Notes: a model not told the origin generated them from the letters alone. Positions 8,597 to 20,718 are shown, counted from the first letter of the stretch. The stretch is DNA of 64,000 nt from Picochlorum sp. 'celeri' (GCA_010909725.1 JAACMV010000011.1:1115436-1179435); one strand, 5' to 3'. Program-made: numbers and translations.

Positions 8597-11204
8597 TTAC
8601 TTGGTCAACAAATGAGACAAGAATTCGGTACATAATGTTGTCATTGGAGGAAGTGCGTGTGATGGAGCATCAAAAAGTTTGGTGTGGGCAGGGAGAGTGG
8701 CACCCTTGAGCACAGGGCTGCTGTCGGTGGTGTGATGGCGTGCCTGTGAACCAAAAATCTGCTCATACCCGCTCTGCCTGGCACCTCCCGCCTCTGCTGG
8801 GGGAGCTGCTGCGATCCCGTGATCTGCCAGAGATTGTACAATTTCTTCTATGTCAGTGATCTCTGGGGATATGGCCAAGCTGAACTCTCTGTCCTGAGAG
8901 AAGACAAGGAGGGGACTGCACCCTGGAATGGAGAGTGGCCTTGCATGCTCGTATGGCCGCGTCTTTGGTGGGACGAAGGCTATTTCTGTTCTGCATCTAG
9001 ATACATTTGGCTGATCACAGGCTGATCGAATGGATCGGTGGTCCTTTGGTGTGGAGGCTGGATTCAAGACTGCTGGCTTTTCCAGTGAGCTGTGCTGCCT
9101 GCGAATCATCCATGCTGCCCTTGGGTGGTCATCCTCTCCATGGAACAGTAGCACTGCGCCAGAAGCATACTGTTCCTTCGCCATGGGCCCTTTACATACG
9201 TCATTTCCCATGACGATGGCCCAGTGTTGTGAATATGGGTCGGGGGCGACCGTGCAGATGTTGCTGATATCTGCTGACCACACAATGCTCATGGACAGGA
9301 CATTGTACACTGCAATGCCATGCTGGCAGACAAACACGAGTGTCGGTGAGTCTGGCAGAAAGAATAATGAGTCCCGCTGTAAGGAGTTGGATTTTTCTGG
9401 CGCATCGTGACAAGCAAAGGCAGGAGGAAGTTCCCCAATGAAGGCGCATGTTGCCGTGTCCCAGAGAGACACGCCTCCTGATGCGTGTTGTGCACCAGAC
9501 ACTGCGACCACGGTGCCGTCCATGGAGAATGCAATACTCGTCAGGGGATCTCCTCTATGTCCTGGAATCATTGCTATTTTTCTCCATGCACGAATGCGCC
9601 CCTGTCCAGAAGACTCTGTCTCATGAGTGCCCCATAGTGCAAACTCCCCAGAGCTGCTCGAGGTGCCAACGATATCCAGGCTTGGGTTGATCGCCACGCC
9701 AGTGATGGCATGCGTGCCTGAAGATGATCTATGTGGATTTTCTGATATGGTGTTCAATGTGTATGGGGCGCCATACTGCCTGGACTCGTCGGGCACCCTG
9801 TCCCAGAATTTCATGATATTAGCAGTGCTCGATGCTCCAGACGCATCGGGCTTGCTTTCTACTGTCACAAGAAGACTGGCATCCTGGCTAAATGCAAGGC
9901 ACTGTACATCCGCGTCCATGGATGTCAAACTCAACTCTTTCTCATGGCTTTCCGACATGGAGACGATATTTCTCCTTGATAGCTGCAATCTATCAACATG
10001 GACGTCTTTGTACACATCATAAAACTGCAACACAGCATGAGGGCCCACAACCACAGCATTCCCGGTATGGGATTCAAAAACAGCTGCAGGGTGTCCAGGT
10101 ACATCTGGCAAGGGACGCACACCGTGAATCGACGAGTCGATGACCATGGAAGCAGTATTGACAATGCGGATGGTGTTATCCAACTGGCGGAGGCAGTACT
10201 TTGCTGGATCCATCCTGCAGGAAGAGATACCAGTCAGTGGACCTCCAAGCCTTGGTAAATATGCCCTCGATCCCGAACGGACGTCCCACAGCACCAGGAC
10301 TGCCTCTTGTCCGCCAGAAAGGATGTATTTTCCATCCATACTAAAGGACACGCAACCCACCGGATGGGCATGCCAATGCACCGTGGCTGCAGGAGGCTCC
10401 ACATATGCCCATGGCCTCTCGTCATTTTCCTCCTCTTCACCTTGCATACTTCGGAGCGTCAAAGCCTCTTGCACATCATGCCAAATCAGAATCCTTCCGC
10501 TCACATCCCCCGCAGCAACCTTGGTCCCATCAGGGCTCACAGCAACACATGTGAATGCCTTGGTATGATGCAGAGCCAGGGGCGACTTGCTCCCAAACGA
10601 CTTTGTATCCCATACAAGAATAGTATGTCTATCATGTGTCGCTATGATTGGATTCTGTGCAGAACTATGAGAAGACACCACTTGCCTTGGTGTCGACAGT
10701 TTTACCCTCACCTCCTTGGCCTCCCCCTCCACAAAATCAAACGCAAGAGCCCTACCAGCCTCCTCTCCCCTCCAAAAACAACTCATATACGCCATATCCC
10801 CCACCACAGTCATACTCTCTATCGGAAGGTGGTGAGGAATTTCCCAAGAGGAAGAGCATGTCCCGTCGTCTAGATTCCACAGCTTGACCGTCCCATCCCT
10901 CGAGCAGGAATATACCTATATATAATATTACGAGTTCATCATTAAGAACGGCACAGATCAGCCATCGATGCAATGATACACCCCCGAATGCATGTTTGTT
11001 CCGCACCTTGTCATCTACATATGGATGCATGCACACCCCAGTCACCTCATCTGCATGTCCTTTCATCTCAAAAACAAATTCTCCAGTCAATGCACTGTAT
11101 ACTCGTATTCGTTCGGCGTTACAGACGACCACCAACTCTCCACTGTGGGTCAGAGTGTTGGGTCGCCTGGTAAGCTGTCCACCACCTATCCGAGGCAATA
11201 CCAT
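8597..11204 (-). CDS. UTP17/WDR75-like WD40 protein of the small-subunit processome
   Basis: Exon 1 (11007-11204, 66 codons) opens with GGGQLTRRPNTLTHSGELVVVCNAERIRVYSALTGEFVFEMKGH in short blocks matching the N-terminus of UTP17/WDR75/Nan1. A 91-nt intron (GTGCGG...TATAG, phase 0) leads to exon 2 (8597-10915), which resumes with a VYSCSRDGTVKLW repeat. The product is about 838 residues with many WD40-type repeats across most of its length. UTP17 is part of the t-UTP/UTP-A complex that links rRNA transcription to early pre-rRNA processing in the nucleolus. Another t-UTP gene (UTP5-like) lies at 48.3-50.3 kb. WD40 identity is certain; the UTP17 name rests on the N-terminal motif and length. 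Confidence 0.8.
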
Positions 11205-11428
11205 GTTATTTCTACTTTATTATGAAATATAGAGTCTTCACGGGACAGTTTCTTGCCAACATCACCCACTGAATGGGCCGCAGCATGCAACTTGTTTCTT
11301 ATTTCGAATGCAAAAATTGAAGAATGCCATTTGTTGCTCAAATACTCCATGCCTTGTTCCATTATTGCATAGAATTTTTTCTTAAAATTTCAGGACAATT
11401 GTATTGGCATTCATTCGTGCGCTGCGTC

Positions 11429-13575
11429 ATGGTTGCCAGAGGAAGAAGACGTAAATCTGCAAATACGGCAAGGTACGGACTGTTTCAGTGCTTGCATGCT
11501 TCTCCATTCGAATGGTATCATTTAATATGTTTGACACATGGTGCAGCTCCCTGTTTCGGTGGGGTCCAATTCCGGAAGCCGGGCAGCAGGTGAAGGCCGA
11601 GTCTGTCGTGAACGCGGAAGACCGGGGCCGGAAGCGTAAGAAGAAGCGTAAATCTCGATGGGAGCCTATTGAAGAAAGTAATGATGCAGCGAGTACTGGT
11701 GGACAGGCGAATGGGAAGGAAATTATGCTGTTTCCTGGTGAGATTGTGCTCTCAAATGGGATCAAGGTTGTTCTTCCGCCTGCTCTGACGGGGCGCCATG
11801 TATCTGGGGATCCAGAAATAGTGCGTATGCACCAAGAGTTGGCAGAGATTGATAGGAAAATTAGGCAAGGGGTGGAGGATACGAGGCCAGAGCATGAGCG
11901 GTCGCCAAGTCCTCCTCCAATTTATGACTCTCAGGGTGTGCGGTTGAATACGAGGGAGGTGCGGATGAAGGAGAAGCTTACGAGAAAGCGTAATGAGATG
12001 ATTGAAGAGCTTTTGAAACGGGATGAGACATTTAAACCGCCAGCAGACTACAGACCAGAGAAGAAATCTCGGAAAATATTCATTCCATACAAAGAATACC
12101 CTGATGCGAATTTTATTGGATTGATCATCGGTCCTCGAGGTAACACGCAAAAGAGGATGCAAGAAGAGACGAATACCAGAATCGCCATTCGCGGAAAGGG
12201 AAGTGTGAAGGATGGAGCATCTAGGGCTCAAAAGTACTCGAGTCAGGATGATGAAGAGTTGCATGTTCTCATCACAGGAGATCGACAGGAGGATGTCGAC
12301 AAGGCTGCAGAAATGATTGAGAAATTGTTAGTTCCTGTAGATGAAGAGCTCAACGAGCATAAAAAGGCTCAGTTGAGAGAGCTGGCACTGATCAATGGAA
12401 CTCTGAAAGAAGACACGGGCTGTCATTTATGTGGAGATCCTGGACACAGGCAGATAGACTGCCCACAGAAGCAACTGGACGTTTATAGATTACCTGATGC
12501 TATTCAAGAAAAGGTTGAAGAGCAATATGCTCGAGATTTGGCTCGAATGAATCCTGGGGAGGCTCTGAAAAATGACGAAGAGTATAAGAGCTTTATGGAG
12601 TCTCTAGGAGGCACCGACCCTCGAGCCCAAACGACAGGAGCGAATCGCGTTGGATTAGGATATAATAATAAAAATCATGGGCCCGATACTTTGAAAGTTT
12701 GGATTGGCAATCTATCTCCCAGTGTTGACGATGCCACCTTGAAAGCCATGTTTGAACCATTTGGCACTGTGACTCTTGCTCAAGTGAAGCAGGACTCGTC
12801 AGGCGGGGATAGATGTTTTGGCTTTGTTCACTTCACTGAAGAGAGTATGGCTGCCAAGGCTGTCGAGGCGATGAATGGCAAAATGGTCCATGATAGACAG
12901 ATTGCTGTTAGACAAAAGGGAGTTTTTGAGAAGAGGAGAAGGCAGCCAGAAGATGACCATCCTCCTGATTGCAAGTTGTTTGTTTCTGGTATTCCACCTC
13001 ATATTGATGGTGTTACACTACAGAGAGAATTTGAACGATGCGGGCAGGTCTTATCGGCAAAAGTTGTGTATGATAGGGAGACTCATGCCTCCAAGGGATT
13101 TGGATTTGTAGTCATGGGGGATCCAAGACAGGCAATGGCTGCCATCGCTAATATGAACGGTTTTCTTGGATTTGATCCCATGGGACGTCCACTCGTAGTC
13201 AGGCTAGCAGACAATAGAGACCGTTCGTCCTCTGGACGTGCAGCGTTTGGCAGAGAGCCTCAAGGTGGATACCATGCAGTGCCCCCACAACAACCCGTAT
13301 ATGGAGGGTATGGGCAACCAGGATACCCTGTGTCTGGCTATGCTCCTCAGCAAACGTACATGGCGGATCAGTACCAATATGGCCAGTACTACGAGCAGCC
13401 TCCACCCCTGCCTGAGGAAGAATTGCCCCCACCACCACCAATGCCAGAGGAGGAACCTCCGCCATTGCCAGAGGAGGAGCCACCTCCTCCGCCTCCTCCA
13501 GAGGAAGGGGGGCCAAATGAAAGTAACGTTCAAAGTGAGTACGAAAAGTTCATGGCAGAAATGGGAGGAAATTAA
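11429..13575 (+). CDS. SF1: Splicing factor 1/branch-point-binding protein with two RRMs
   Basis: A 44-nt first exon (11429-11472) and exon 2 (11547-13575) join over a 74-nt intron (GTACGG...TGCAG, phase 2), giving 690 residues. Order: basic linker RKRKKKRKSRWEP, helix-hairpin region with RLNTREVRMKEKLTRKRNEM, KH-QUA2 domain with IGLIIGPRGNTQKRMQ, a CCHC zinc knuckle (CHLCGDPGHRQIDC), then two RRMs (VWIGNLSPSV...CFGFVHF, and LFVSGIPPHI...GFGFVVM), and a Tyr/Gln/Pro/Glu-rich tail. SF1 recognises the intron branch point early in spliceosome assembly. Plant SF1 usually has a single RRM after the knuckle, so the second RRM is unusual. Its stop lies 17 bp from that of the convergent lipid kinase gene. 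Confidence 0.93.
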
Positions 13576-13592
13576 TTGCATTGTTGTTGTTT

Positions 13593-15621
13593 TTAAATAT
13601 GTTCTACCCCTCTTGCAAAAACTTGAATCACGCCGCGGTGCGTTTCCGCCACAATACCATTTGATTTCATCAATTCGCCATCAATGTTCCATGTGCTGTT
13701 CTCCTCTGTATTTCGCGAATGCGTGATCTTCACTGCAACAGCATGCACAACATCAACAAACTCACTGCTTGTTCCAGCCTCCAGCCCGTTGGAGGATAAG
13801 CTCATCAAAAACCTCAAATATTGCCATCGCGAGCACCTCTTCACCATCACAAGGTGAATATTACCGTCGCTCAAGTGGCCATACTTGGCAACTCCCTTGG
13901 ACGACTTTTCGGATCGGCATGGCATGATGACCAGCATGATTCCAGCATAATCTCCTTCAACTACCTTCCACTCCTCGGGCAGTCGGGTCAGACTTTCTTT
14001 TGCGTGATATGAAAAACTCTTATTTGCCGAGTTTAGTCTACTATGTGAGGATTGAGAGCAAATCAAGCAGTTGCTTGTGCACACACGAGATGATAGGCTT
14101 GGGTGATCCTGCATTGAGCAACGACACAAAAGTTTGATAACATACCTCTCCTAGTATTGAGAGACATCTCACAACGTACCTCTGGGGCTGGAAGATATTC
14201 TATTCGCGCATGGTATGACCTATTAGCCGCCAACATTCTGGCACCAACAATCTCATACCGCACAGGACCCATCCACCTCACCTTCTCACTGGCTTCCATC
14301 AGATCACCCATGAAACCGTAACTAGCCATACTAACCGCAAATTCTGTCTTTCCTTCCTCTGAGTCTATTCGAAGAACATCCAACGGCACACCGTCCCCAA
14401 GGGCAACATGCATGGCTGCAGTGAATGCAGATCGTGTCCCATTGAGCGTGCATGCAACTGCATCCGTTGACCCCGCTGGAATATGGCCGACTCGTATCTT
14501 GCTTGCAACATGAGACGAGTCCCCTTGTCTCGATCGAATTTCTAACAATGCATTCACTATTTCATGAAATAAACCATCCCCGCCCACAGCAACAATGCCA
14601 TCCAATTGCTCCAACTCTGGTATTGACAAATTTGCAATCGTTTCCCGAGCATCTCCACTGCATTTCGTGACCAAAGGAGATGCCTTTATCCCAGCTCTAG
14701 TAAACACCGGGGCCACTACCTCATCATACACGGAGGAGGCCTTCTTCTTCCCACCAAAGGGATTTATCAATACCAACAACACCTTTGGGCGGCGATCAGA
14801 AACTTTGGCGAGAGACTCGTCGATTCCCTGCTTCCACGATTCAATCAATTTCTCGGCTGGGCTAGAAAACACTATCGTCCTAGGCAGCCACACAGATGGC
14901 TTGCTTGCTGCCCGTGCAAATGAATACACGTGCAGTTCATAGACATTCTCTGCAAATGGAGATCCCAACCATTTCGACTTTCGCTGCCCCTTCAACTCTG
15001 TAGAGACAATCTCGCTAAATGGAATATCCTCGTTCCCAACCCCCAAACAGCACGACACCAATGAACCATTGCCATTGTACTTGATAAACACAGACTCGCT
15101 CGTCAGACTCACACTTGCAGCTCTCCCATCCACACACATCTTCACACCCCCTCTGAAAGAAATACCAGAAGATTTCTGCACAGAAAGTGTCCCAATTGGA
15201 GACCCCAAGGTGCATGCATCGTCATGTGACTGGGAAGTGGGAGACAGGCCATCCAATCTTCCCCCAGGACCATGCTCGGAACCGGGCTCAGGCAAGCTCT
15301 TCGCCTCTGACCTACATGTATGAAGTAAACCCATTCCAATTAAGAACGACCACGGAACGCAACACCCACCCACGTGCGACACAAGAAAACATTGTAGACA
15401 AAATGGACGTACAAATGTGTCTGTATCCTCTGAGACCGTCTCGTCAACAGTTTTTGGGGTGAAATAAAATATGAATTCGTATCCGAGTCCCCAGGAAGCA
15501 ATAAGGACGGACTTGATGCGCTATTCACGCTCTTCATCGGAGACCCGACAACCTGCTGGTCATCGCTCGGCAGATCTTCTTCGTTAATCAAAGGAACTAA
15601 CGAAGCCTTTTTCTTATGCAT
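13593..15621 (-). CDS. Ceramide kinase-like / sphingosine kinase-type lipid kinase
   Basis: Three exons: 15413-15621, 14180-15311 and 13593-14108. Introns of 101 nt (phase 2) and 71 nt (phase 0) both start GTACGT. The product is 618 residues. A PH-like N-terminal half is followed by the diacylglycerol kinase catalytic domain with LLVLINPFGGKKKA, the nucleotide-binding VAVGGDGLFHEIVNAL, and GHIPAGSTDAVACTLNG. After the second intron comes the Cys cluster CTSNCLICSQS typical of ceramide kinases, then GHLSDGNIHLVMVKRCSRWQYLRFL and a terminal DGE motif. Ceramide kinases phosphorylate ceramide in sphingolipid signalling and turnover. The Cys cluster favours CERK over plain sphingosine kinase. An in-frame GTG-led extension at 15382 is intron sequence, not the start. 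Confidence 0.9.
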
Positions 15622-15649
15622 TATTCATTTCTTAAACCAATAAATATTT

Positions 15650-16864
15650 TTAGAATGCGAGTGACCACGCCTTCGAGGCTCCTGAATCCGCCTCTTCTCG
15701 GAGGGCGTCCTCTGATGCCCTCAAAAAGCAAGGGCCGTAGACATTGGCCACTTCCAGTCTCGCTTTGGCCGTTGCCCCGATGATGGGGTCGGATTGAGTT
15801 CTCTTCATAGTTTGGATCTGAGGGGCTTTACTACATACTGCCGGAGACCACCCCAAGGCATTGCAAGATTCTCGTTGCAAGAGCAGTGTTTGCTTCACAG
15901 TATCATATGTGTTCACGGCAGTGGAGTGAAATCCTTGTTCTAATCTCGCCATGAGAGCCCGTCTCGTAGATTCATATGGCACTCGAGACTTGAATATATC
16001 AGGAGGCCGATCTATCATCAAATTTCGTATCGCAGCCCTCTCCTCCATTGCCTTGGCAATGCCAGGAGCATTCTTATAGCTCTCTGGGCAGACATCTAAA
16101 ATGTGCGCTCCTGGACCGTCCACCCCCCTCACCGCCAACTCCCTCATCTCCTGATGACTGGAGCAATAAAAGCAGAAGAAATGTACGAGGAAATCGTCAA
16201 TGCCCGGGGGTAAGCAAAACGCTGATGGCAGTTGATACCTCCTCCTGAGCTTTTCCCTCGAGTGACACGAGTACCAAGCGCCGAAATTGCAGCCTAAATT
16301 TCCACACAGGCTGAACACCTGACCTATCCCACAGGAAAGCACGCAGGACATGCCGCAGTACAGCCCAAACAGAGCCCTGATATCAGATAGATACCCATGG
16401 CGACCAACCTCATACACTGGCATAACATACTCCTTCCCTAGTGCCCCAGAGTACGTCGCTCTAGCCCAGCGCATCTGCCTAAAACCCGTAAACAAGCACT
16501 CATTCCACGTCCTCCCGAACCACACACCTCGCCATGCGAACGGATTCAGCCTGAACGAGTCCCAACAAGGAACATGCACAGCATGTTTCACATACTTTGC
16601 CTTCGGATTCCACATCTCCAACAACCCAAACGTCCACCTCTTCTCTTTAACGTGCGATTTGTATGCTTCCACAACATCATCAATCGATGGAGGCGTTGAA
16701 TCCCTGAAATCACTGTGCCTCTTTGGAAATTTCTTCCTCAACTCTGGTTCAGGACTCCAATAGCTGATCCATGACGACGTCACCACCCCCAGAATAGAGT
16801 CCCATATCCATTCACCAATAGTAGGTGCTGTCGTAGCAGCAGTTTCCCCATCCGTTTCGGACAT
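15650..16864 (-). CDS. PLAC8-domain Cys-rich protein
   Basis: A single-exon 404-residue protein starting with ATG at 16864. The central region (about residues 165-250) has the Cys-rich PLAC8 pattern: GQVFSLCGNLGCNFGAWYSC, LRRRYQLP, then LVHFFCFYCSSHQEMREL, which matches the conserved HFFC..CS..QE.REL ending of the domain. Several Trp-rich hydrophobic segments lie in the first 150 residues. PLAC8 proteins include plant cell-number and fruit-weight regulators and PCR-type cadmium/calcium-related membrane proteins; specific function is unknown here. The protein is longer than most PLAC8 members, with unrecognised N- and C-terminal extensions. Confidence 0.82.
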   Translation of the reverse strand: MSETDGETAATTAPTIGEWIWDSILGVVTSSWISYWSPEPELRKKFPKRHSDFRDSTPPSIDDVVEAYKSHVKEKRWTFGLLEMWNPKAKYVKHAVHVPCWDSFRLNPFAWRGVWFGRTWNECLFTGFRQMRWARATYSGALGKEYVMPVYEVGRHGYLSDIRALFGLYCGMSCVLSCGIGQVFSLCGNLGCNFGAWYSCHSREKLRRRYQLPSAFCLPPGIDDFLVHFFCFYCSSHQEMRELAVRGVDGPGAHILDVCPESYKNAPGIAKAMEERAAIRNLMIDRPPDIFKSRVPYESTRRALMARLEQGFHSTAVNTYDTVKQTLLLQRESCNALGWSPAVCSKAPQIQTMKRTQSDPIIGATAKARLEVANVYGPCFLRASEDALREEADSGASKAWSLAF

Positions 16865-17145
16865 GGCGTAACTGACTCTCGTCTAGTCTCAATCGCACTT
16901 TATTCTGCACATGGGCATCCATCCATCTCTTTGTCTCAATATATTTAAAATTTCGAATGAAATGTACGGGTCTATGCTAGAGCAATGTCAGCCCAGATCT
17001 GGGCAGAGCCAATCTCTGGGGGCTTTCCATCGCAAGCAAGGCCTGCTGACGGCATTTCTTTTGTTTTATTTATTCCTGAAACATGGCATGTCAGCATTGG
17101 CAGGGTTCTGTTCACGTATATATTATATAGTCATATAATATTGCC

Positions 17146-17688
17146 ATGGGAGGGATAGCTGCCCTATGGTTGTTGGGTATTCTATTGCCCTTTGGTTGGA
17201 GGAACAAGGGGGGGCTGGTGACGGAGTGTTTGGCACAGGGTGTCGATATAAAAGTGCCGCTTCCAATCATTGATGATATTTTGGGGGATGATGAAGAGGA
17301 TCTAGAGCATCGATGGTGGTTTTGGGTTGTGATTGGTATCATCGGGAGCTTTTTTATTGTGGCAGTGTTTTTCACTTGGAGAGGGTTTCGTCGGTATAGA
17401 CTGCACCAGAAGAGAGAGATGGAGCATCAACAGACACAGAGTCACGAGGGGATGCTGGGCTCACGGTTTAGTGCGTCGTTTATAAAACGGGCGTCGCAGG
17501 GTATTGTCGGGGCGAGTGCGAGGCCGATCGTTGTGGTTGATCTAGAAGAGGATTCTTGTACAGCCAAGCAAGACTTGGCTCGGCGCTCTGCCATGGTGGG
17601 CCCCAAAGGGTCCGACATCGGTGTTTCTGCGAACGTGACGAAATCGTTGAAGAAAATTAATCCTAGATATGCTGTTACTGATAATTAA
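17146..17688 (+). CDS. Orphan membrane protein with signal/anchor and one central transmembrane segment
   Basis: A 180-residue open frame starting at an ATG in a good context (GCCATGG). It has an N-terminal hydrophobic stretch (residues 1-18), a short acidic loop (DDILGDDEEDLEH), and a strong transmembrane helix (WWFWVVIGIIGSFFIVAVFF, about 63-82) followed at once by a basic stop-transfer cluster (RGFRRYRLHQKRE). The C-terminal half is polar and probably cytosolic. No family is recognised. The gene converges on KAS II with 28 bp between stops. Coding is supported by length, architecture and gene density, not by homology. Confidence 0.6.
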   Translation: MGGIAALWLLGILLPFGWRNKGGLVTECLAQGVDIKVPLPIIDDILGDDEEDLEHRWWFWVVIGIIGSFFIVAVFFTWRGFRRYRLHQKREMEHQQTQSHEGMLGSRFSASFIKRASQGIVGASARPIVVVDLEEDSCTAKQDLARRSAMVGPKGSDIGVSANVTKSLKKINPRYAVTDN

Positions 17689-17716
17689 TTACATTTAGTT
17701 AAGAAGAGTAATGATT

Positions 17717-19372
17717 CTACTCGCGGAATGGAGCGAATGCGACTACAGAGTTGTGTCCTCCGAATCCAAAGGAGTTGGAGATGCCCACATTGATCTCGTG
17801 CTGGGCCTTGGCATTTGGTACAACGTCCATGTCATGCACTTCTTCGATTGGAGACTCGTGGTTGATGGTTGGATGGACGTATCCTGTTCGGATTGCCTGG
17901 ATGGTGGCAATGGCTTCCATGCCTCCTGCAGCTCCAAGGCAGTGTCCAATCATACTCTTCGTGGCATTCAGTTTGGTGTTCTTGAGCTGGTCTGGAGAGA
18001 ATACCTTCTTAATTGCCTTGATTTCGGCTTTATCTCCTACAAGAGTCGATGTCGCATGAGCGTTGATGTAGTTGACAGCATCCTTGTCAATGTTGCCATC
18101 CTTGAGAGCCAACTCGATGCAGGTTGACACTCCCAGACCATCTGGGTGGGGGTCTGTCATGTGATGTGCATCGCAGGTCAAGGCCCCTCCGAGGTATTCT
18201 GCCAAGATTGTAGCTCCACGGGCCTGTGCGTGCTCCAAGCTCTCCAAGACCAACACTCCAGCTCCCTCACCCATGACAAATCCATCACGGTCATTGTCCC
18301 ATGGTCTGGAAGCACGCTGTGGCTCGTCGCAGCGCTGGGAGAGAGCACGGCATGCCACGAATCCTCCCAATCCAATTGGGATGACTGGAGCCTCGGAACC
18401 ACCAGCGACAATGACATCTGCATCTCCGTTACGGATGTGGTTTGCTGCTGCCACAAAGGCATAGTTGGCAGTGGCACAGGCAGTGGAGATGGAGTAATTT
18501 GGACCCATCAGCCCTTGATCGATGGCCAGCAATCCTCCACCCATGTTAGTGATGGCATATGGGATAAAGAAAGGACTCATCTTCTTATATCCTTTCTGCA
18601 CCAGGTTGGTCACTCCGTCCTGGAGAACTTGGAGTCCTCCCATACCGGAACCGATGAGCACGCCGACTCTCGACTTGTCAAGCTTCTCGTACCCTTCTGG
18701 ATTTCCTTCCTTCTCAATACCAGCGTCACGGAGAGCCTTCTTACCGGCCACCATGGTGTATGAGAGGCAGTCATCATATCGACGAGCATTCTTCTTGTCA
18801 ATCAGACCCTCGTTGTCAAAATCCTTGATCTGGGCGGCGAAGTTGGTTGGGAATTCCGATGCATCAAAGCGAGTAATGTGATCCACACCAGATACACCTT
18901 CAAGCAACTGATTGTAATAGGTGTCATAGTCATTTCCAAACACTGAAGCAATGCCCATTCCTGTCACCACCACCCTCTTCTTTGGATCAGCCTGTGCGGC
19001 AGCGCGAACAACACACACTTTTCTTCCTGAAGTATATAAAACCATTTATCTTGTTAGGCGTGAGTTTGATAAGCCGCAAGGCCTCGCACGGGGAGGCAAA
19101 ATCAAAACAACAGATTCCAGGATGTGTCGACGACCGCTCCGAGACAAATTTCCACATATTGTGGCACATTTGGTATCGAAAGCGATTTTATGTAATTTAA
19201 AATCATTTGAGATGCACAGCAGCAGCAATATTCACCGCGTCGCCAGAGGACAGCCAGAGTGGAAGTTCGCTGAGCATGTGACTGCACACGTACCTTTTGC
19301 CGCATTGACTCTTTGACCTCTTGAAGAGGCAAATGAAGCTTTGTTTGTCACTTTACTGGTTGTCAATTGCAT
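17717..19372 (-). CDS. Plastid 3-oxoacyl-ACP synthase II (KAS II / FabF)
   Basis: Exon 1 (19294-19372) encodes a transit-type leader MQLTTSKVTNKASFASSRG, then a 267-nt intron (GTACGT...TTCAG, phase 1) and exon 2 (17717-19026) complete a 462-residue protein. The mature part starts near KKRVVVTGMG. The thiolase-fold active site is intact: nucleophile Cys in SISTACATANYAF, His in NAHATSTLVGD, and Lys/His in NATKSMIGHCLGAAGG. KAS II elongates acyl-ACP in plastid fatty-acid synthesis, notably C16 to C18. An ATG also occurs at 19045 inside the intron, but using it gives a poor leader, so the upstream exon is preferred. Confidence 0.92.
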
Positions 19373-19965
19373 TTTGAATGATGAAATTGCCTAAATGCTC
19401 TCAGATAACTATGTTTCTTCCGTCAAGCTGACTGTTTCAATCGCCAGGGACCTATCTAACAGACAATGCCAGAAGTGCGTATCAAAAATTTTAAAAAGTG
19501 CATTCAGAATCACGGAGAATGCAATCGAACAGCATCCAGCAGGCGCAACGAGTTTCCTGGGTATTATCGCGTCACAATTCAACCCTCCCATCAATGAAAT
19601 GAAGAGTGGGAAGATCTGATCAGAATGCCGATAGAATCACGGTTCTCCCACACAGTCACCCATGTGATGGGACATGACTATCGATTTCGATTATTCGATC
19701 AGACAGCATCATCCGGATAGCGTTGGTGGATAAGATGGTCTATATTGCCTGCTGTGCCCGCATTCTCCAATGGTTTGATAGTAAATTTTCTCTTTAGGCT
19801 TCACATTAAGGTATGGGGTATCGGCTGTGCACAATGCGGCTGTCTGAGGTGTAGACAAGCAATGTTTTATCTGAGCGGCTGGGTTCTTTGTTGGGGTGTG
19901 TTCCCCAAAGCTGTATGTTGAGGCAGTACCTAAGTGTGCTATTATTTTTATTGCAGAATATTGAA
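19373..19965. promoter_or_regulatory. Divergent promoter region between KAS II and LIL3 genes
   Basis: These 593 bp separate two plastid-related genes transcribed outward. No convincing open frame is seen. A pyrimidine-rich run ending in TTGCAG at 19947-19956 lies just before the LIL3 ATG and could be a 5' UTR splice acceptor. No other site can be supported. Confidence 0.4.
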
Positions 19966-20718
19966 ATGCAGCGATCCATTGCGTTGAAGGGGGCACCAAG
20001 CCACCAGAGAGTTGTCCGTGTGACTGGTTCCAGAGTGAACCGCGTCATTGTGCGCGCTGATGCGGATGACAATGGCAACACCGCCGTGAAAGAGCGCAAA
20101 CCTTCTCCACTGGAACGAGGAGGAACCCTTTCTGGAGCTGCCGCTGCAGGTAAGGATGCCTCTGACAAGTTCAAGGCCATGGCTGAGGGTGTAGAGATCT
20201 CTGGACCAGTCATGCAGATCACTGAAGATGGAAAATTCAGAGATTACAGATGGTCTAACGGAAGATGGGATTTGAAGAGTGCCGCATTCAAAGGATCTGA
20301 CGGTGAAATTGATTGGGACCTTGTGATTGATGCCGAGATGGCTCGTAGGAAGCTCTTAGAAGACACCCCAATTCCTTCCACCAACGAGGAGCCAGTTCTG
20401 TTCGATACAGCTGAGATTCCATGGTGGGCATGGGTGAGACGTTTCCATCTCCCAGAGGCTGAAAAGCTCAACGGAAGGGCTGCCATGTTGGGATATGTGT
20501 TGGCTATCTTTGTCGACAAGTTGACAGGTGCTGGGTTGATTGATCAGCAGGAGAGTTTCTTGGGCAAGATTGCCCTTCACATTTGCGTCTTTGGAGTGCT
20601 GTTTGTCAGAAATGTTGCTGATATTGATTCGATCAAGAATTTGATCGACGAGGCAACATTCTACGATAAACAGTGGACCGCTACCTGGGAGAACCAGGAA
20701 AGGCCAGATGAAGAGTAA
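19966..20718 (+). CDS. LIL3: LIL3-type light-harvesting-like protein
   Basis: The ATG at 19966 opens a 250-residue protein with a basic, Ser/Val-rich plastid transit leader (MQRSIALKGAPSHQR...). The C-terminal domain carries the LHC-like helix EAEKLNGRAAMLGYVLA (ExxNGR chlorophyll-binding pattern), a second hydrophobic helix (IALHICVFGVLFVRN), and the LIL3-specific ending with NLIDEATFYDKQWTATWE. In plants LIL3 stabilises geranylgeranyl reductase and protochlorophyllide oxidoreductase at the thylakoid, and so supports chlorophyll and tocopherol synthesis. Length and architecture fit LIL3. A TGTAA motif at 20733-20737 lies just after the stop. It converges on the threonyl-tRNA synthetase gene with 22 bp between stops. 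Confidence 0.92.
   Translation: MQRSIALKGAPSHQRVVRVTGSRVNRVIVRADADDNGNTAVKERKPSPLERGGTLSGAAAAGKDASDKFKAMAEGVEISGPVMQITEDGKFRDYRWSNGRWDLKSAAFKGSDGEIDWDLVIDAEMARRKLLEDTPIPSTNEEPVLFDTAEIPWWAWVRRFHLPEAEKLNGRAAMLGYVLAIFVDKLTGAGLIDQQESFLGKIALHICVFGVLFVRNVADIDSIKNLIDEATFYDKQWTATWENQERPDEE

Noticed and set aside
14063..15382. Lipid kinase starting at 15382
   Set aside because: The first codon is GTG and lies within the intron between exons 1 and 2; splicing to exon 1 keeps the frame and gives an ATG start at 15621.
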